Below are positions 54,349 to 63,929 of a stretch of 64,000 nt of DNA, piece by piece. Within the stretch, counting starts at the first letter, position 1. Each line of letters opens with the position of its first letter. Under the pieces are notes generated by a model that searched no databases, was not told the DNA's origin, and was given only the letters and a program-made list of their open reading frames with translations. The stretch is from JBEIGE01 sp040382055 (GTDB lineage: Bacteria > Pseudomonadota > Gammaproteobacteria > Burkholderiales > Burkholderiaceae_C), in assembly GCA_040382055.1 (NCBI GenBank), contig JBEIGE010000005.1:75500-139499 (forward strand). Direction: 5' to 3'. A program made the position numbers and the translations under genes.

Positions 54349-55026
54349 TTAAAACGTAAAGCGTGAATGCTCCGCAAAATTTTGCAGCCTCGGGGCAACG
54401 GTATCCCACAGGGCTTCGGTGCGGAACTCTGTTTCACCTGTGCGGGTGATCAGGGTGGCGCACATGATGGGTTCGTCACCCACAATGGCCATCAGCCGCC
54501 CACCCACCTTCAGTTGAGCCAGCAGTTGGTCTGGCACTTCAGCCAGTGAGCCGCTGAGCACAATGGCGTCAAAGGGGCTCTCAACGGTCATGCCAAGTGC
54601 GCCATCGACTTGGCGGACCTCAACATTGTGAATGCCTGCACGTTGGAGCTTGTCTTTGGCCTGGGCCGCCAATTCAGGAGAGATTTCCAGGGTGATGACC
54701 CGCTGTGCGCACTGGGCCATCAGGGCTGCCATGTAACCGGAACCGGTTCCGATTTCAAGAATTTTTTCGTGAGGCTTGAGCGCCAAATCCTGCAGCATGC
54801 GGGCTTCGACACGCGGCGCCAGCATGCATTGCCCCAGGCGCATGGCTTCTTCACCTGGCGCGCGCAGCGGAATCTCCATGTCGACGAAGGCCAAGGCCTT
54901 GTGGGCTTGCGGCACAAAGGCCTCGCGCTTGACCAGCGAGAGTAAAGAAAGAATGCGTGTGTCCAGCACATCCCAAGGCCGGATTTGCTGCTCGATCATG
55001 TTGAAACGGGCTTGTTCTACGTTCAC
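54349..55026 (-). CDS. pcm: Protein-L-isoaspartate O-methyltransferase family
   Basis: A 225-aa SAM-dependent methyltransferase of the PCMT family, repairing isoaspartate in aged proteins. MIEQQIRPWDVLD, the SAM motif ILEIGTGSGYMAALMA, VITLEISPELAAQAKDKLQ and FDAIVLSGSLAEVPDQLLAQ are visible. The usual catalytic-Ser region near MLAPRVEARMLQDLAL is altered (canonical ISxP is not obvious), so activity on isoaspartate is less sure. The start is GTG at 55026 with GGAG 8 nt upstream. Confidence 0.87.
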   Translation of the reverse strand: MNVEQARFNMIEQQIRPWDVLDTRILSLLSLVKREAFVPQAHKALAFVDMEIPLRAPGEEAMRLGQCMLAPRVEARMLQDLALKPHEKILEIGTGSGYMAALMAQCAQRVITLEISPELAAQAKDKLQRAGIHNVEVRQVDGALGMTVESPFDAIVLSGSLAEVPDQLLAQLKVGGRLMAIVGDEPIMCATLITRTGETEFRTEALWDTVAPRLQNFAEHSRFTF

Positions 55027-55060
55027 TGGTTTGACTCCATGCGGTGTGTGTGGTTTTATT

Positions 55061-58000
55061 TTAAGACGCCCAGCGACGCCTTAGCCATTGCGCCAGATCA
55101 TCCATATAGCAGTAGACCACAGGCACGACCACCAGCGTGAGCAGTGACGAGGTGATGACGCCGCCTATCACGGCCTGTCCCATCGGGGCGCGCTGTTCCG
55201 AGCCTTCGGTCAGCGCAAAGGCCAGCGGCACCATGCCGAAAATCATGGCCAGTGTGGTCATCAGGATCGGGCGCAGACGCACCTTGGCAGCCATCAGCAA
55301 GGCCTCGGAACGTTCCATGCCTTCCTCTCGGGCACGGATGGCAAAGTCGACCAGCAAAATGGCGTTTTTCGTGACCAGACCCATGAGCATGACCACGCCG
55401 ATCACCGAAAACATGGACAAGGTGGAGCGAAACATCAACAAGGCCAGAACCACACCAATCAAAGTCAGGGGCAGGGCCGTCATGAGGGCCAGAGGCTGCA
55501 AAAAGCTCTTGAACTGACTGGCCAGAATCATGTAGATGAAGACCACCGCCAGTACCAGGGCCGAAATGGCGTAACCGAAGGACTCTGCCATGTTCTTGGT
55601 CGAGCCGCCAAACTGATAGCGGTAGCCCGGGGGGAAGGCGATGCCGTCAAGAACCTTGCGGATATCGCCAGATACTTCACCGGCCGAGCGGTTGTACACA
55701 TTGGCGTTGATGGACACCTCGCGGGTCAGGTCGCGCCGGTTGATCTGGTTGGAGCCTGTCGCCTCACGCAGGCTGGCCACCTGGTTCAGTCGAATAGTGC
55801 GGGTGCTGCCATCGGCGTTGGTGCCCAACGCGAAGGGCAGGCGCTCCAGATCAGACAGGGTGTTGCGCGAATCCGGGGAGAGGCGGACGTTGACATCGTA
55901 GGTCTGGTCATCCGGCGCGAGCCAGTTGCCCACGGTCTGTCCGGCTACCAGCGTTCTCAGCGCACTGGAGATCTGGTTGACATTGAGGCCCAGATCAGAG
56001 GCCGCTTCACGCCGGATATCGACCTCGATGGTCGGCTTGTTGGCCTTGAAGCTGGAATCCAGATCAACCAGACCAGGAACCGTGCGGATTTTTTCCATGA
56101 CCTGCAGCGCCAGGCGGTCAAGCTCATGCTGGTCGTTACCCTGCAAGGAAAACTCGACTTGCTTGTTGCCACCCACCGCATCGAGCAGCCCGGCCTGGAT
56201 GACCGTGATGCCTGGCACCTGCTGCAAGCGCACGCGCAGGGCCGCTGACATCTGGTCGACGCTTCGCGATCGCTGCTTTCGGTCGACCAGGCGGACGTAG
56301 ATGCTGGCGTTGTTCTTGCCTTGGGCATTGGCCGTGTTGAGCGTGGCCAGCGTGTAGCGCACCTCGGGGAACTCCCGGATGATGCCTTCGACCTGCTTGG
56401 CCTTGGCTTGGGTGGCCTCAATGGAGGAGCCCACCGGGGTATAGAAGTTCACGGTGGTCTCGGAAAAATCCGCCTTGGGAACAAACTCGGTACCCAGCAG
56501 GGGGAGCATCAAGATACTGGTAATAAAAACAACAACAGCCAGCGACACCGTGGCAAGTTTGTGGCCCAGTGACCAGCGCAGGATGTTCTGGTAGCCCTCC
56601 GACAGGGCGTCGGTGGCCCGATCAAACCAGCCGGTCACGCGTCCTATGGTTTTGTCATACAGGTTGCGCTCTGCATGGCGCTTGCCGTGGGCTTCAATGC
56701 TCGGGTCATGCCAGACGCTCGAAAGCATGGGGTCAAGTGTGAAGCTGACGAACATCGAGATCAGGACCGCGGCCACGATGGTGATGCCAAACTCGTGGAA
56801 GAACTTGCCGATGATGCCGCCCATAAAGCCGATGGGCAGAAACACTGCCACGATGGAAAACGTGGTGGCCAGCACTGCCAGGCCGATTTCCTGCGTACCG
56901 TCCATCGAGGCCTGATACGCGTTTTTGCCCATCTGCACATGCCGCACAATGTTTTCCCGCACCACAATGGCGTCGTCGATCAGCAGCCCCACGCACAAGC
57001 TGAGCGCCATCAGCGTGATGATGTTGATGCTAAAGCCAAACAGGTTCATGAACAGAAAGGTGCCGATGATCGCAATCGGCAGCGTCAGGCCGGTAATCAC
57101 GGTCGAGCGCCAGGAGTTCAGAAACAAAAACACGATCAGCACCGTCAGCAAGGCCCCTTCGATCAGGGTGCGGCGCACATTGTCGACCGCAATGCGAATC
57201 GGGCGCGAACCATCCGTCACGGGCTCCAGCCGCACGCCCGGCGGCAGTTGGGCCTGCAATTCGGCAATCGCCTTGTTCAGCCCGTCAACCACGGCAATGG
57301 TGTTTTCATCTTGCGACTTTTGTACCGAGAGCAGCAAGGTGCGCTGGCCGTTGTACAGCGCCAGGGTTTCCAGTTCCTGCGCACCGTCCTTGACGGTGGC
57401 CACCTGGTCAAGCCGGATCGGTAAATTGTTCTTGCGGGCGACGATGATCTTGCCGAAATCTTCCGGCCGCTTCATGCGGGCGTCGATCTGAACCACACGC
57501 TCCTGTTGCAGCGACCTGAGGGTGCCCACGGGCTGGTCCTGGTTTTCGCTTTTGACAGCCGCCACCACTTGCTCCGGTGTCACGCCCAAGGCCTCCAGCG
57601 CCTCGGGCTTGAGGTAAAGATTGATCTCGCGTTTTGTCGCCCCCACCAAAGTGACAGCGCCAACACCGCGCACGTTTTCAATGCGTTTTTTCAGCACCTG
57701 GTCGGCATAGTTGGTCAATTCGACGGCCGTCAGGGCCTTGCCTTTGCTGGTGTCTGGCAAGACGGCCAGAGACCAGATGGCGCGGCTGGAGGGATCAAAG
57801 CGCAGCACCCGGGGCTCCTTGACCTCGGTGCGGAAGTTGGGCCGGATGGCGGCCACTTTTTCACGTACATCTTCGGCCGCCTTGCGCCCGTCAATCTGCA
57901 GCTGAAACTCGATCACCACCACGGCCTGGCCTTCGTAGCTGCGCGATACCAGCGAGTTGATGCCGGCAATGGAGTTCACGCCCTCTTCAATCTTCTTGGT

Positions 58001-58189
58001 TACCTCGCTCTCAATGATCTCGGGGGATGCACCCGGATACTCGGCGGTGACCACCACCACAGGAAAGTCGATGTTGGGAAACTGATCCACCTGCAGGCGC
58101 TGGTAGGAAAACAGTCCGAGCACAACGAAGGCCAGCATCACCATGGTGGCGAATACCGGATTTTTCAGACTGACCTGGGTAAACCACAT
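55061..58189 (-). CDS. RND efflux transporter permease (AcrB/MdtB type)
   Basis: A 1042-aa inner-membrane proton-driven efflux pump. Twelve helices and two large periplasmic loops are expected. The proton-relay Asp pair is Asp405-Asp406 in [13 protein letters not shown] in helix 4. Start [60 protein letters not shown] and [15 protein letters not shown] are family hallmarks. The ATG at 58187-58189 lies just past the adaptor stop (58194). The cargo is unknown; the gene order tetR-adaptor-permease points to drugs, solvents or metabolites. Confidence 0.95.
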   Translation of the reverse strand: MWFTQVSLKNPVFATMVMLAFVVLGLFSYQRLQVDQFPNIDFPVVVVTAEYPGASPEIIESEVTKKIEEGVNSIAGINSLVSRSYEGQAVVVIEFQLQIDGRKAAEDVREKVAAIRPNFRTEVKEPRVLRFDPSSRAIWSLAVLPDTSKGKALTAVELTNYADQVLKKRIENVRGVGAVTLVGATKREINLYLKPEALEALGVTPEQVVAAVKSENQDQPVGTLRSLQQERVVQIDARMKRPEDFGKIIVARKNNLPIRLDQVATVKDGAQELETLALYNGQRTLLLSVQKSQDENTIAVVDGLNKAIAELQAQLPPGVRLEPVTDGSRPIRIAVDNVRRTLIEGALLTVLIVFLFLNSWRSTVITGLTLPIAIIGTFLFMNLFGFSINIITLMALSLCVGLLIDDAIVVRENIVRHVQMGKNAYQASMDGTQEIGLAVLATTFSIVAVFLPIGFMGGIIGKFFHEFGITIVAAVLISMFVSFTLDPMLSSVWHDPSIEAHGKRHAERNLYDKTIGRVTGWFDRATDALSEGYQNILRWSLGHKLATVSLAVVVFITSILMLPLLGTEFVPKADFSETTVNFYTPVGSSIEATQAKAKQVEGIIREFPEVRYTLATLNTANAQGKNNASIYVRLVDRKQRSRSVDQMSAALRVRLQQVPGITVIQAGLLDAVGGNKQVEFSLQGNDQHELDRLALQVMEKIRTVPGLVDLDSSFKANKPTIEVDIRREAASDLGLNVNQISSALRTLVAGQTVGNWLAPDDQTYDVNVRLSPDSRNTLSDLERLPFALGTNADGSTRTIRLNQVASLREATGSNQINRRDLTREVSINANVYNRSAGEVSGDIRKVLDGIAFPPGYRYQFGGSTKNMAESFGYAISALVLAVVFIYMILASQFKSFLQPLALMTALPLTLIGVVLALLMFRSTLSMFSVIGVVMLMGLVTKNAILLVDFAIRAREEGMERSEALLMAAKVRLRPILMTTLAMIFGMVPLAFALTEGSEQRAPMGQAVIGGVITSSLLTLVVVPVVYCYMDDLAQWLRRRWAS

Positions 58190-58193
58190 GCGT

Positions 58194-59348
58194 TTATTTG
58201 CCTGAAGTAGGGGCCGGTGCCGCTTTGGGCTCTGCGGTCGTGATGCTGACGCCCTCACGCACAGCCCCGACCGACCCTGCCAGCACCACGGTGTTTTCTG
58301 CCAGGCCCTCAACGCCCACCATCAGGCTGCCGTTGATTTCACCGCGCTCACCCAAAGTAACAGGGCGGTGGACAACTTTCCTGTTCTCCACGACCTGAAC
58401 GTAAGGCATGGGCTTGTCGGTACGAACCGCGCTTAAAGGAAGTGTCAAGCCCGTAAAGCTGGTGGTGGCCAGGCTGCCTTGGGCAAAAAGACCCTGGCGC
58501 AAGCCGGGCAGCGGCTGCAGACTCAGGTAGATCAGGATGCTGCGGCTGCCGGCCTGGGCACTGGGGTTGATCCTGACCACGCGTGCACTGACCGGCTGTG
58601 CGCTGCCTTCAATCTGAAGAGTGGCAGTCTGTCCAATACGCACAGCTACCGAATCGGCCGGGCTCAGGGCAGCTTCCAGCTCCAGGCTAGCCAGGTCCAC
58701 AATTTCAAGAATACGGGTGTCTATCGCCACACGCTCACCCGGCTGGGCCAGCCGCTGGGCAATCAGGCCGGCTATAGGAGCCGTCATCACGGTGTCTTTG
58801 GCGGTCTTGCTGGCCACCTCAGTGGCAGACATGGCAGCCTGGTAAGTGGCCTTGGCGGCGTTCAGGTTGGCAATGGAGGCATCCAGCGCGGTTTTGGAAA
58901 TAAAACCCTGCTCCACCAAGGCCTTGTTGTTGTCAAACTGGCGTTGTGCAATTTCAATCTGGGCTTGTGACGCATCAGCCTGCTGTTGGGTCTGGCGCAG
59001 CCGGGCCTGGTATTCGTCCGGGTCAATGTGTGCAAGCACCTGGCCTGCCTTGACGCTATCGCCCTCGCGCACCAGCAGTCCTTGCAACTCGCCAGCGACA
59101 CGCGCCTTGACAAACGCAGAGTTCAGCGTCTTGAGTGTTCCTGCAATCGGCAGGCTGCGTGCCACCGTTTGCTGCCTGACTTGTACAAGCTCGGTGTCGA
59201 TCAACTCAATGGACTGGGTGGCCGAACTGGCGGTTTGAATTGCCAACGCGGCCTGCTGCGCTTTTCTGCTCGAGAGCACCCGCGCTATCCCTGCGGCCAG
59301 CAAGGCGATTACCAGGGCGGCGATCAGCCACTTTATCCAGCTTTTCAT
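58194..59348 (-). CDS. RND periplasmic adaptor subunit (AcrA/MdtA family)
   Basis: A 384-aa membrane fusion protein linking the permease to an outer-membrane channel. Single N-terminal anchor (WIKWLIAALVIALLAAGIARV), then split lipoyl halves (FVKARVAGELQGLLVREGDS with VKAGQVLAHIDPDEYQARLR, and VMTAPIAGLIAQRLAQPGER) around a helical hairpin, and a beta-barrel (VRIGQTATLQIEGSAQPVSA). No lipobox. The ATG at 59346-59348 starts the anchor helix; the frame continues upstream without support. Confidence 0.93.
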   Translation of the reverse strand: MKSWIKWLIAALVIALLAAGIARVLSSRKAQQAALAIQTASSATQSIELIDTELVQVRQQTVARSLPIAGTLKTLNSAFVKARVAGELQGLLVREGDSVKAGQVLAHIDPDEYQARLRQTQQQADASQAQIEIAQRQFDNNKALVEQGFISKTALDASIANLNAAKATYQAAMSATEVASKTAKDTVMTAPIAGLIAQRLAQPGERVAIDTRILEIVDLASLELEAALSPADSVAVRIGQTATLQIEGSAQPVSARVVRINPSAQAGSRSILIYLSLQPLPGLRQGLFAQGSLATTSFTGLTLPLSAVRTDKPMPYVQVVENRKVVHRPVTLGERGEINGSLMVGVEGLAENTVVLAGSVGAVREGVSITTAEPKAAPAPTSGK

Positions 59349-59389
59349 GGTCGGTGTCTCATCAGAAGGTCGGGGGGTGTCAGCGGGTG

Positions 59390-60079
59390 TCAGCCAGTGA
59401 TGGGCAAATTGCCAACCGGGTGAATACACAGTCCGCGCAAGATGATCTCGATTTGTAAGGCCAGGTACTTTTCCGGCTCCAGGTTCTGCTGGCCATCCAG
59501 ACAGGTGCCCATGGACTGGTTCCAGGTCATCAGGAAAATCATGGGGGCCAGCACCACGTAAATGCCGTGCTTGATATCCATGGGGTGGAATTCGCCCTGA
59601 TCGATGCCGCGCTGCAGAATGCGCCTGATCAGTTCATGACCGGGGGCAATGACTTCGCGCTGATAAAAGGTGGCAAGCTCAGGGAAGTTGCCGGCTTCGC
59701 TCATCATCAGCCTGGAAATGCCGGCTGCTTTGGTCGCACCGACGCGTTCCCACCAACTGTGCATGGCGTAACTCAGTAAATCTGCAGAGTTTCCGCCCCA
59801 GGCCGCAAGCTCAGCCTCCCACTCCGGAAAGCGCCCGGCCAGGTTTTCCCTGACCACCGCCTTGAACAACTCTTCTTTGGTGGAAAAATACAAAAACAGG
59901 GTGCCCTTGGAGACACCTGCATGCCGGGCGACCTCTTCCACCCGTGTTGCGGCATAGCCTTTTCCGACAAACAATTCCAGCGCAGCGGCCAACAATTCCC
60001 CCGGTCGAGCGTCTTTGCGTCGTTCCCGCTTGTGGCACAAACGGTCGGCTACGCTGGAAATATGCTGGGTGAGGGACAT
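59390..60079 (-). CDS. TetR/AcrR family transcriptional regulator
   Basis: A 229-aa repressor-type regulator. The N-terminal helix-turn-helix is ATRVEEVARHAGVSKGTLFL with YFSTKEELFKAVV following, typical of TetR. The C-terminal ligand domain is all helical (ISRLMMSEAGNFPELATFYQ). It lies 41 nt upstream of the adaptor gene and is co-directional, so it probably represses its own operon. A 24-bp imperfect palindrome just upstream is the candidate operator. Confidence 0.93.
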   Translation of the reverse strand: MSLTQHISSVADRLCHKRERRKDARPGELLAAALELFVGKGYAATRVEEVARHAGVSKGTLFLYFSTKEELFKAVVRENLAGRFPEWEAELAAWGGNSADLLSYAMHSWWERVGATKAAGISRLMMSEAGNFPELATFYQREVIAPGHELIRRILQRGIDQGEFHPMDIKHGIYVVLAPMIFLMTWNQSMGTCLDGQQNLEPEKYLALQIEIILRGLCIHPVGNLPITG

Positions 60080-60096
60080 CCTGGAGGGATCAGAAA

Positions 60097-60120
60097 ATTA
60101 ATGACTCGTTGGTTATTAAT
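60097..60120. promoter_or_regulatory. Candidate TetR-type operator
   Basis: An imperfect palindrome with half sites ATTAATGACTCG and (on the other strand) ATTAATAACCAA. It lies 17 nt above the tetR start, where the promoter should be, and could also affect the divergent msrA. Confidence 0.5.
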
Positions 60121-60224
60121 GTAGCCAACTCACCTTTCAAAGTCAAATCAGGGGTATTGGGCCGGCTGGTGCTTGCGCCCCTTAAGATCCAGCTTTAAAC
60201 CACATTTGCACATGAGGAAAATCA

Positions 60225-60764
60225 ATGTCTGAGAACCTGCAATCCATTACCTTGGGAGGCGGCTGCTTCTGGTGCACCGAAGCCGTTTTCAAAGCGGTCC
60301 GGGGCGTCAGTTCAGTGGTCAGTGGTTATGCCAATGGTCACGTCAAGAACCCGACTTATGAGCAAGTATGCAGTGGCAATACCGGTCACAACGAGGTGGT
60401 GCAAGTCACTTTCGATCCGGCCCAGGTCAGCTTGAAACAGTTGCTGGGTGTGTTTTTTGGCACCCACGACCCCACCACCTTGAACCGTCAGGGCAATGAC
60501 GCTGGCACCCAATACCGCAGTGGGATTTACGTTGCCAACGAAGAACAGGCGCAGCTAAGCCGCTTGCTGATCGCAGAAATGACCGCAGAACAGATTTTTT
60601 CTTCACCTATCGTGACCGAAGTGGTGGCGCTGCAGGGTTTCTGGCCCGCTGAGGATTACCACCAGGATTATTTTGAGCGCAATCCGGGCCAAGGGTATTG
60701 CTCGTTTGTGGTCGCGCCCAAAGTGGCCAAATTGCGCAAGTCATTCGCCAGTTTGCTGCGATGA
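60225..60764 (+). CDS. msrA: Peptide-methionine (S)-S-oxide reductase
   Basis: A 179-aa enzyme repairing S-methionine sulfoxide in proteins. The active site LGGGCFWCTEAVF has nucleophile Cys14 and a second Cys17. GYANGHVKNPTYEQVC, FGTHDPTTLNRQGNDAGTQY and RNPGQGYCSFVV (resolving Cys region) are conserved. GAGGAAAA precedes the ATG. Its stop overlaps the ABC ATPase start (ATGA), which couples methionine repair to the following cluster. Confidence 0.96.
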   Translation: MSENLQSITLGGGCFWCTEAVFKAVRGVSSVVSGYANGHVKNPTYEQVCSGNTGHNEVVQVTFDPAQVSLKQLLGVFFGTHDPTTLNRQGNDAGTQYRSGIYVANEEQAQLSRLLIAEMTAEQIFSSPIVTEVVALQGFWPAEDYHQDYFERNPGQGYCSFVVAPKVAKLRKSFASLLR

Positions 60765-61405
60765 TTTCCACCACAGGTTTGCGTTACCGCTATGCCAGCG
60801 GTCCCAACCTGTCATTTGCTGACGTGCAAGTGCCCCAGGGCGGTTTGCTGTTGCTGCGTGGTGGCTCGGGCTCGGGCAAATCTACCTGGTTGGCCCTGGC
60901 AGCCGGTTTGCTCAGCCCAAGCGGGGGTGATATCAGCGTTGCCGGGCAGCCGCTGGGGGCTTTGAGCGAGCGCCAGCGCGATGGCTGGCGCGCCCGCAAC
61001 CTGGGCTTTTTGCCACAACAGTTACACCTCAGCCAGGCCCTGAGCGTGCAGCAGAACCTGGCACTGGTGTATTTCGCGGCCGGTTTGCGGCAAGACTGCG
61101 CCGCCATGCGCCAGTCACTCACGGCGCTGGGCGTGCAGGAGCTGGCGGAGCGGCGACCTGGCACGCTCTCGGGTGGCCAGGCCCAGCGTGTGGCGCTTGC
61201 GCGGGCCGTTCTTCTGTCGCCGCAGGTGATTCTGGCCGATGAGCCAACGGCCAGCCTGGACGATGCCGCAGCGCAGGAGGCCTTGGCCCTGCTGCAGTCC
61301 AGTGCTGCACGCTGTGGTGCCACGCTGGTGATTGCCACCCACGACAGGCGTGTGATGCAAACCCTGCCAGCTGCCTGCAGTCTGGATATGGTGACTAGTC
61401 GGTGA
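60761..61405 (+). CDS. ABC transporter ATP-binding protein (LolD/MacB type)
   Basis: A 214-aa ATPase. Walker A is GGSGSGKST, the signature LSGGQAQRVALARAVL, Walker B VILADEPTASLDD; the switch His is in IATHDRR. The form matches ATPases that work with FtsX-like permeases (MacB/LolCDE), which act as mechanotransmitters rather than classic importers. The ATG at 60761 overlaps the msrA stop. The permease follows after 10 nt. Confidence 0.92.
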   Translation: MISTTGLRYRYASGPNLSFADVQVPQGGLLLLRGGSGSGKSTWLALAAGLLSPSGGDISVAGQPLGALSERQRDGWRARNLGFLPQQLHLSQALSVQQNLALVYFAAGLRQDCAAMRQSLTALGVQELAERRPGTLSGGQAQRVALARAVLLSPQVILADEPTASLDDAAAQEALALLQSSAARCGATLVIATHDRRVMQTLPAACSLDMVTSR

Positions 61406-61415
61406 ATCGTCAGCC

Positions 61416-62617
61416 ATGAACACAGTCACTTTGTCATGGCGCTACCTGATGGCGCGTCCACTGGCCACCGCCCTTAACTTGCTGCTGCTCACCCTGGGCT
61501 TGGCGGCGGTGAGTTTTGTCCTGCTCACCCGCGCCCAGATTGAACGTGCCTTTGACCGTGATTTGGCGGGTATTGACGCGGTGGTGGGAGCCAAGGGCAG
61601 CCCCTTGCAACTGATCTTGTGGGTGTTTTCCATCTGGATGTACCTACCGGCAACATTGCCCTGGCTGATGTGCAAGCCCTCGAAAAAGATGCACGGGTGG
61701 CGCAGCTCATCCCCATGAGCCTGGGTGACAGTTACCGGGGCTACCGAATCGTGGGCACCACGCCTGCCTATCTGGACCATTACGGTGCCAAGGTGGCGCG
61801 TGGGAAGCCTTGGGACGCAGTGATGCAGGCGGTGCTTGGGGCAGGGGTTGCGCAGCGTACCGGTCTGGCGGTCGGCGACACATTCTCCGGCTCGCACGGC
61901 CTGGGAGAGGGTGGCTCGGTGCATGATGATGAACCTTACCGTGTCAGCGGCGTGTTGGCACCTTGCGCCTGCGTGCTGGACCGCCTGATCCTTACCTCGA
62001 CTGAGTCGGTGTGGCAACTGCACGAAACTGGCCACGCACTGGACGAGGCAGAACGCCGGCTGATGCAGGCAGAGCGCGAGATCACGCTGGCGCTGGTGCG
62101 TTACCACAGCCCGCTTGCAGCGGTTACTTTTCCCCGCTATGTCAACGCCAGTACACCCATGCAGGCAGCCGCCCCGGCGCTGGAGATCACCCGGTTGCTG
62201 CGCATGCTGGGCGTGGGTGCCGAGGTTCTGCAGGGTTTTGGTGCGGTGCTTTTGATCACCGCTGGCCTGAGTGTTTTTGTGGCGATGTGGAGTGCCGTTC
62301 GTGAGCGTCGTGCCGATCTGGCCCTGCTGCGCATGCTGGGTGCCCCCGCAAGCCGGATAGCGGCGGTGTTGCTCTGCGAGGCCCTGTGGCTGGCGCTGCT
62401 GGCCAGCGTGTTGGGTCTGTTGCTGGGGCAGGGGTTGACAGCTCTGCTAGGCTCTTTATTGGCAGCTGAGAATTCACTGCCCTTAAGCGGATGGATGTGG
62501 GTCAGCTCAGTGTTGTTGGTTCCCGTTCTGGCCCTGGCGGTGGCACTGCTCGCCGCGGCCGTGCCCACGCTGCAAGCGTACCGTGTAGAAGCGGGTTTGT
62601 TGTTGAATGAAAGGTAG
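61416..62617 (+). pseudogene. ABC permease of FtsX/MacB type, with a -1 nt frameshift
   Basis: Two frames of one gene. 61416 to ~61620 encodes the N-terminus (SWRYLMARPLATALNLLLLT, FDRDLAGIDAVVGAKGSPLQ, LIL). From ~61621 the next frame continues SGVFHLDVPTGNIALADVQA to a normal C-terminus with three more helices (VLQGFGAVLLITAGLSVFVA, AALLCEALWLALLASVLGLL-like segment, VLLVPVLALAVALLAAAVPT). One base is missing at TTGT-GGGTG (61617-61624); restoring it gives about 400 aa. MacB-type periplasmic core lies between helices 1 and 2. Either a recent mutation or a sequence error. Confidence 0.85.
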
Positions 62618-62622
62618 GTCCC

Positions 62623-62892
62623 ATGACTGCATATCATTTTTTTGAGAGTGGCCGCAGCTGGCTGCTTTGTGTTGCGCTGCTGTTGGCCACGTGGGTGACA
62701 GCAGCCACGGCCCACGATGACAAGGCCATCGCGCAGGATATTGCGCGTCACCGCGCCATGGCTGCTGCACACGCGGCTGCAGCCAAATGCCTGGAAAGTG
62801 GCAAGAAGCCGGACGTTTGCCAGAAGGAATTACAGGCCGCCTGTAAAGGCTTGGGCATTGGAAAGTATTGCGGGATGAAACATGAGCACTAA
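62623..62892 (+). CDS. Small exported Cys/His-rich protein, 89 aa
   Basis: An 89-aa protein with a signal segment (SWLLCVALLLATWVTAATA) cleaved before HDDKAI. The mature part of about 60 aa has four Cys (AKCLESGKKPDVCQKE, AACKGLGIGKYCGMK) and several His (HDD, RHRAMAAAH, KHEH at the end), suited to disulfides or metal binding. No family is recognised. It lies between the ABC permease and the DUF3299 gene and overlaps the latter by 11 nt, so it is part of the transport cluster. Confidence 0.7.
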   Translation: MTAYHFFESGRSWLLCVALLLATWVTAATAHDDKAIAQDIARHRAMAAAHAAAAKCLESGKKPDVCQKELQAACKGLGIGKYCGMKHEH

Positions 62893-63385
62893 ACAACTGT
62901 TGACATGGGCGCTGTGTGCGCTGGCGCTGGCAGTGCAGGCGCAGGTTCAGCTGAGTTCGCCCATTGCTGGGGGCACAGGCGCAGGCGTGCACAGCCCGGA
63001 CAGCCCTATTGCACCGCTGAAAGACCGCAGCGACGTGGTGCCCTGGTCATTGCTCACCAACGTCAAGACCAAGATGGAGAAAAACCGCTTGTTGCCGGTT
63101 TTCCCCTCTGACTTGCAGGCCTTGAGCCAGAAAACCCAGCGTGTACAGGGCTTCATGATGCCGCTGGAGCCGGGTGAGCGCCAACGCCACTTCTTGCTGA
63201 CCTCGGTACCCATGACCTGCTCGTTTTGTGTCGCTGGCGGGCCCGAAAGCATGATAGAAGTGCGCACCAAGGTGCCGGTCAGGTACACCCTCGAGTCGGT
63301 CGTGATTGAAGGCCGTTTTGCTGTCCTTGCCGATGACCCGTACGGTCTGTATTTCCGCATCACCGAGGCTGTCGCAGTCAAGTAA
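62882..63385 (+). CDS. DUF3299 domain periplasmic protein
   Basis: A 167-aa exported protein with signal LLTWALCALALAVQAQ. The DUF3299 core is RVQGFMMPLEPGERQRHFLL, TSVPMTCSFCVAGGPESMIE (Cys-x-x-Cys), and YGLYFRITEAVAVK at the end. In Pseudomonas aeruginosa a DUF3299 gene lies with an ABC ATPase and permease in a zinc-responsive cluster (PA4063-PA4066, from memory). The CxxC pair could hold metal or haem-like cofactors (inference). It overlaps the small Cys/His gene. Confidence 0.82.
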   Translation: MSTKQLLTWALCALALAVQAQVQLSSPIAGGTGAGVHSPDSPIAPLKDRSDVVPWSLLTNVKTKMEKNRLLPVFPSDLQALSQKTQRVQGFMMPLEPGERQRHFLLTSVPMTCSFCVAGGPESMIEVRTKVPVRYTLESVVIEGRFAVLADDPYGLYFRITEAVAVK

Positions 63386-63387
63386 AT

Positions 63388-63414
63388 CGTCCCATATCGT
63401 CCCACCACGTCCCA
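63388..63414 (+). repeat. Three CGTCCCA heptamers at 10-bp period
   Basis: CGTCCCA occurs at 63388-63394, 63398-63404 and 63408-63414, one helical turn apart, between the DUF3299 stop and the next start. It could be a regulator array or a simple repeat. Confidence 0.5.
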
Positions 63415-63447
63415 TCCCTTCCTGTGCCATCCGCTAGACTCGCGCTC

Positions 63448-63858
63448 ATGCATACGTTTCGTGACCCGACAAGTCCTGGCCTTTATCGGCTGCGCAGTCG
63501 GCTGGGCGTGGGTTTGCTGGTGCTGGCTTTGCTGTGGGTGCAGTTCCTGGGCCTTATCCATCACGTCGTGCATGCGCCGGGTCTGCACGCGACGGACCTG
63601 CACGCGACGAGCGTGGTGCAGGGTGCGTCTACAGCGCCTGAACCTGGCGTTCAACACGGTCATTTTGACGCTCACCATTCCGGCAGCACTGACTGCCGCT
63701 TGTTTGACCAGTTAACGCATGTCGATGGTGCTTTCAGTAGTGCCCTGGTGCAGTTTTCGTACCCGGTTCTATCCGGGCCGCTATTGGCCCTTGTGGCCTG
63801 GCGTCTGGTGCCGCTGTGCACGGTTTTTCAGGCGCGCGCACCACCCCTTCCTCGCTGA
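63448..63858 (+). CDS. His-rich small membrane/exported protein
   Basis: A 136-aa protein with an N-terminal hydrophobic segment (VGLLVLALLWVQFLGLIHHV), a His-rich periplasmic loop (HHVVHAPGLHATDLHATS, HGHFDAHHSGST, one Cys in DCRLFD) and a second hydrophobic segment near the C-terminus (SGPLLALVAWRLVPLCTVF). Such DUF2946-like proteins often sit beside metal transport or TonB-receptor genes; function unknown. The direct repeat LHAT-x-LHAT comes from a duplicated CTGCACGCGACG. The ATG at 63448 is chosen over earlier frames without ribosome sites. Confidence 0.62.
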   Translation: MHTFRDPTSPGLYRLRSRLGVGLLVLALLWVQFLGLIHHVVHAPGLHATDLHATSVVQGASTAPEPGVQHGHFDAHHSGSTDCRLFDQLTHVDGAFSSALVQFSYPVLSGPLLALVAWRLVPLCTVFQARAPPLPR

Positions 63859-63929
63859 TTCACATCTTTGTCACTGGCGACTGCCCCATGGGCAGCCGTC
63901 TGCCGTTCTTTTGATTCAACGAGGTTTTC

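Noticed and set aside
63881..63895. CTGCCC-CAT-GGGCAG inverted repeat as metal-regulator box
   Set aside because: Six-bp GC-rich arms do not resemble the AT-rich Zur or Fur consensus; could be chance.
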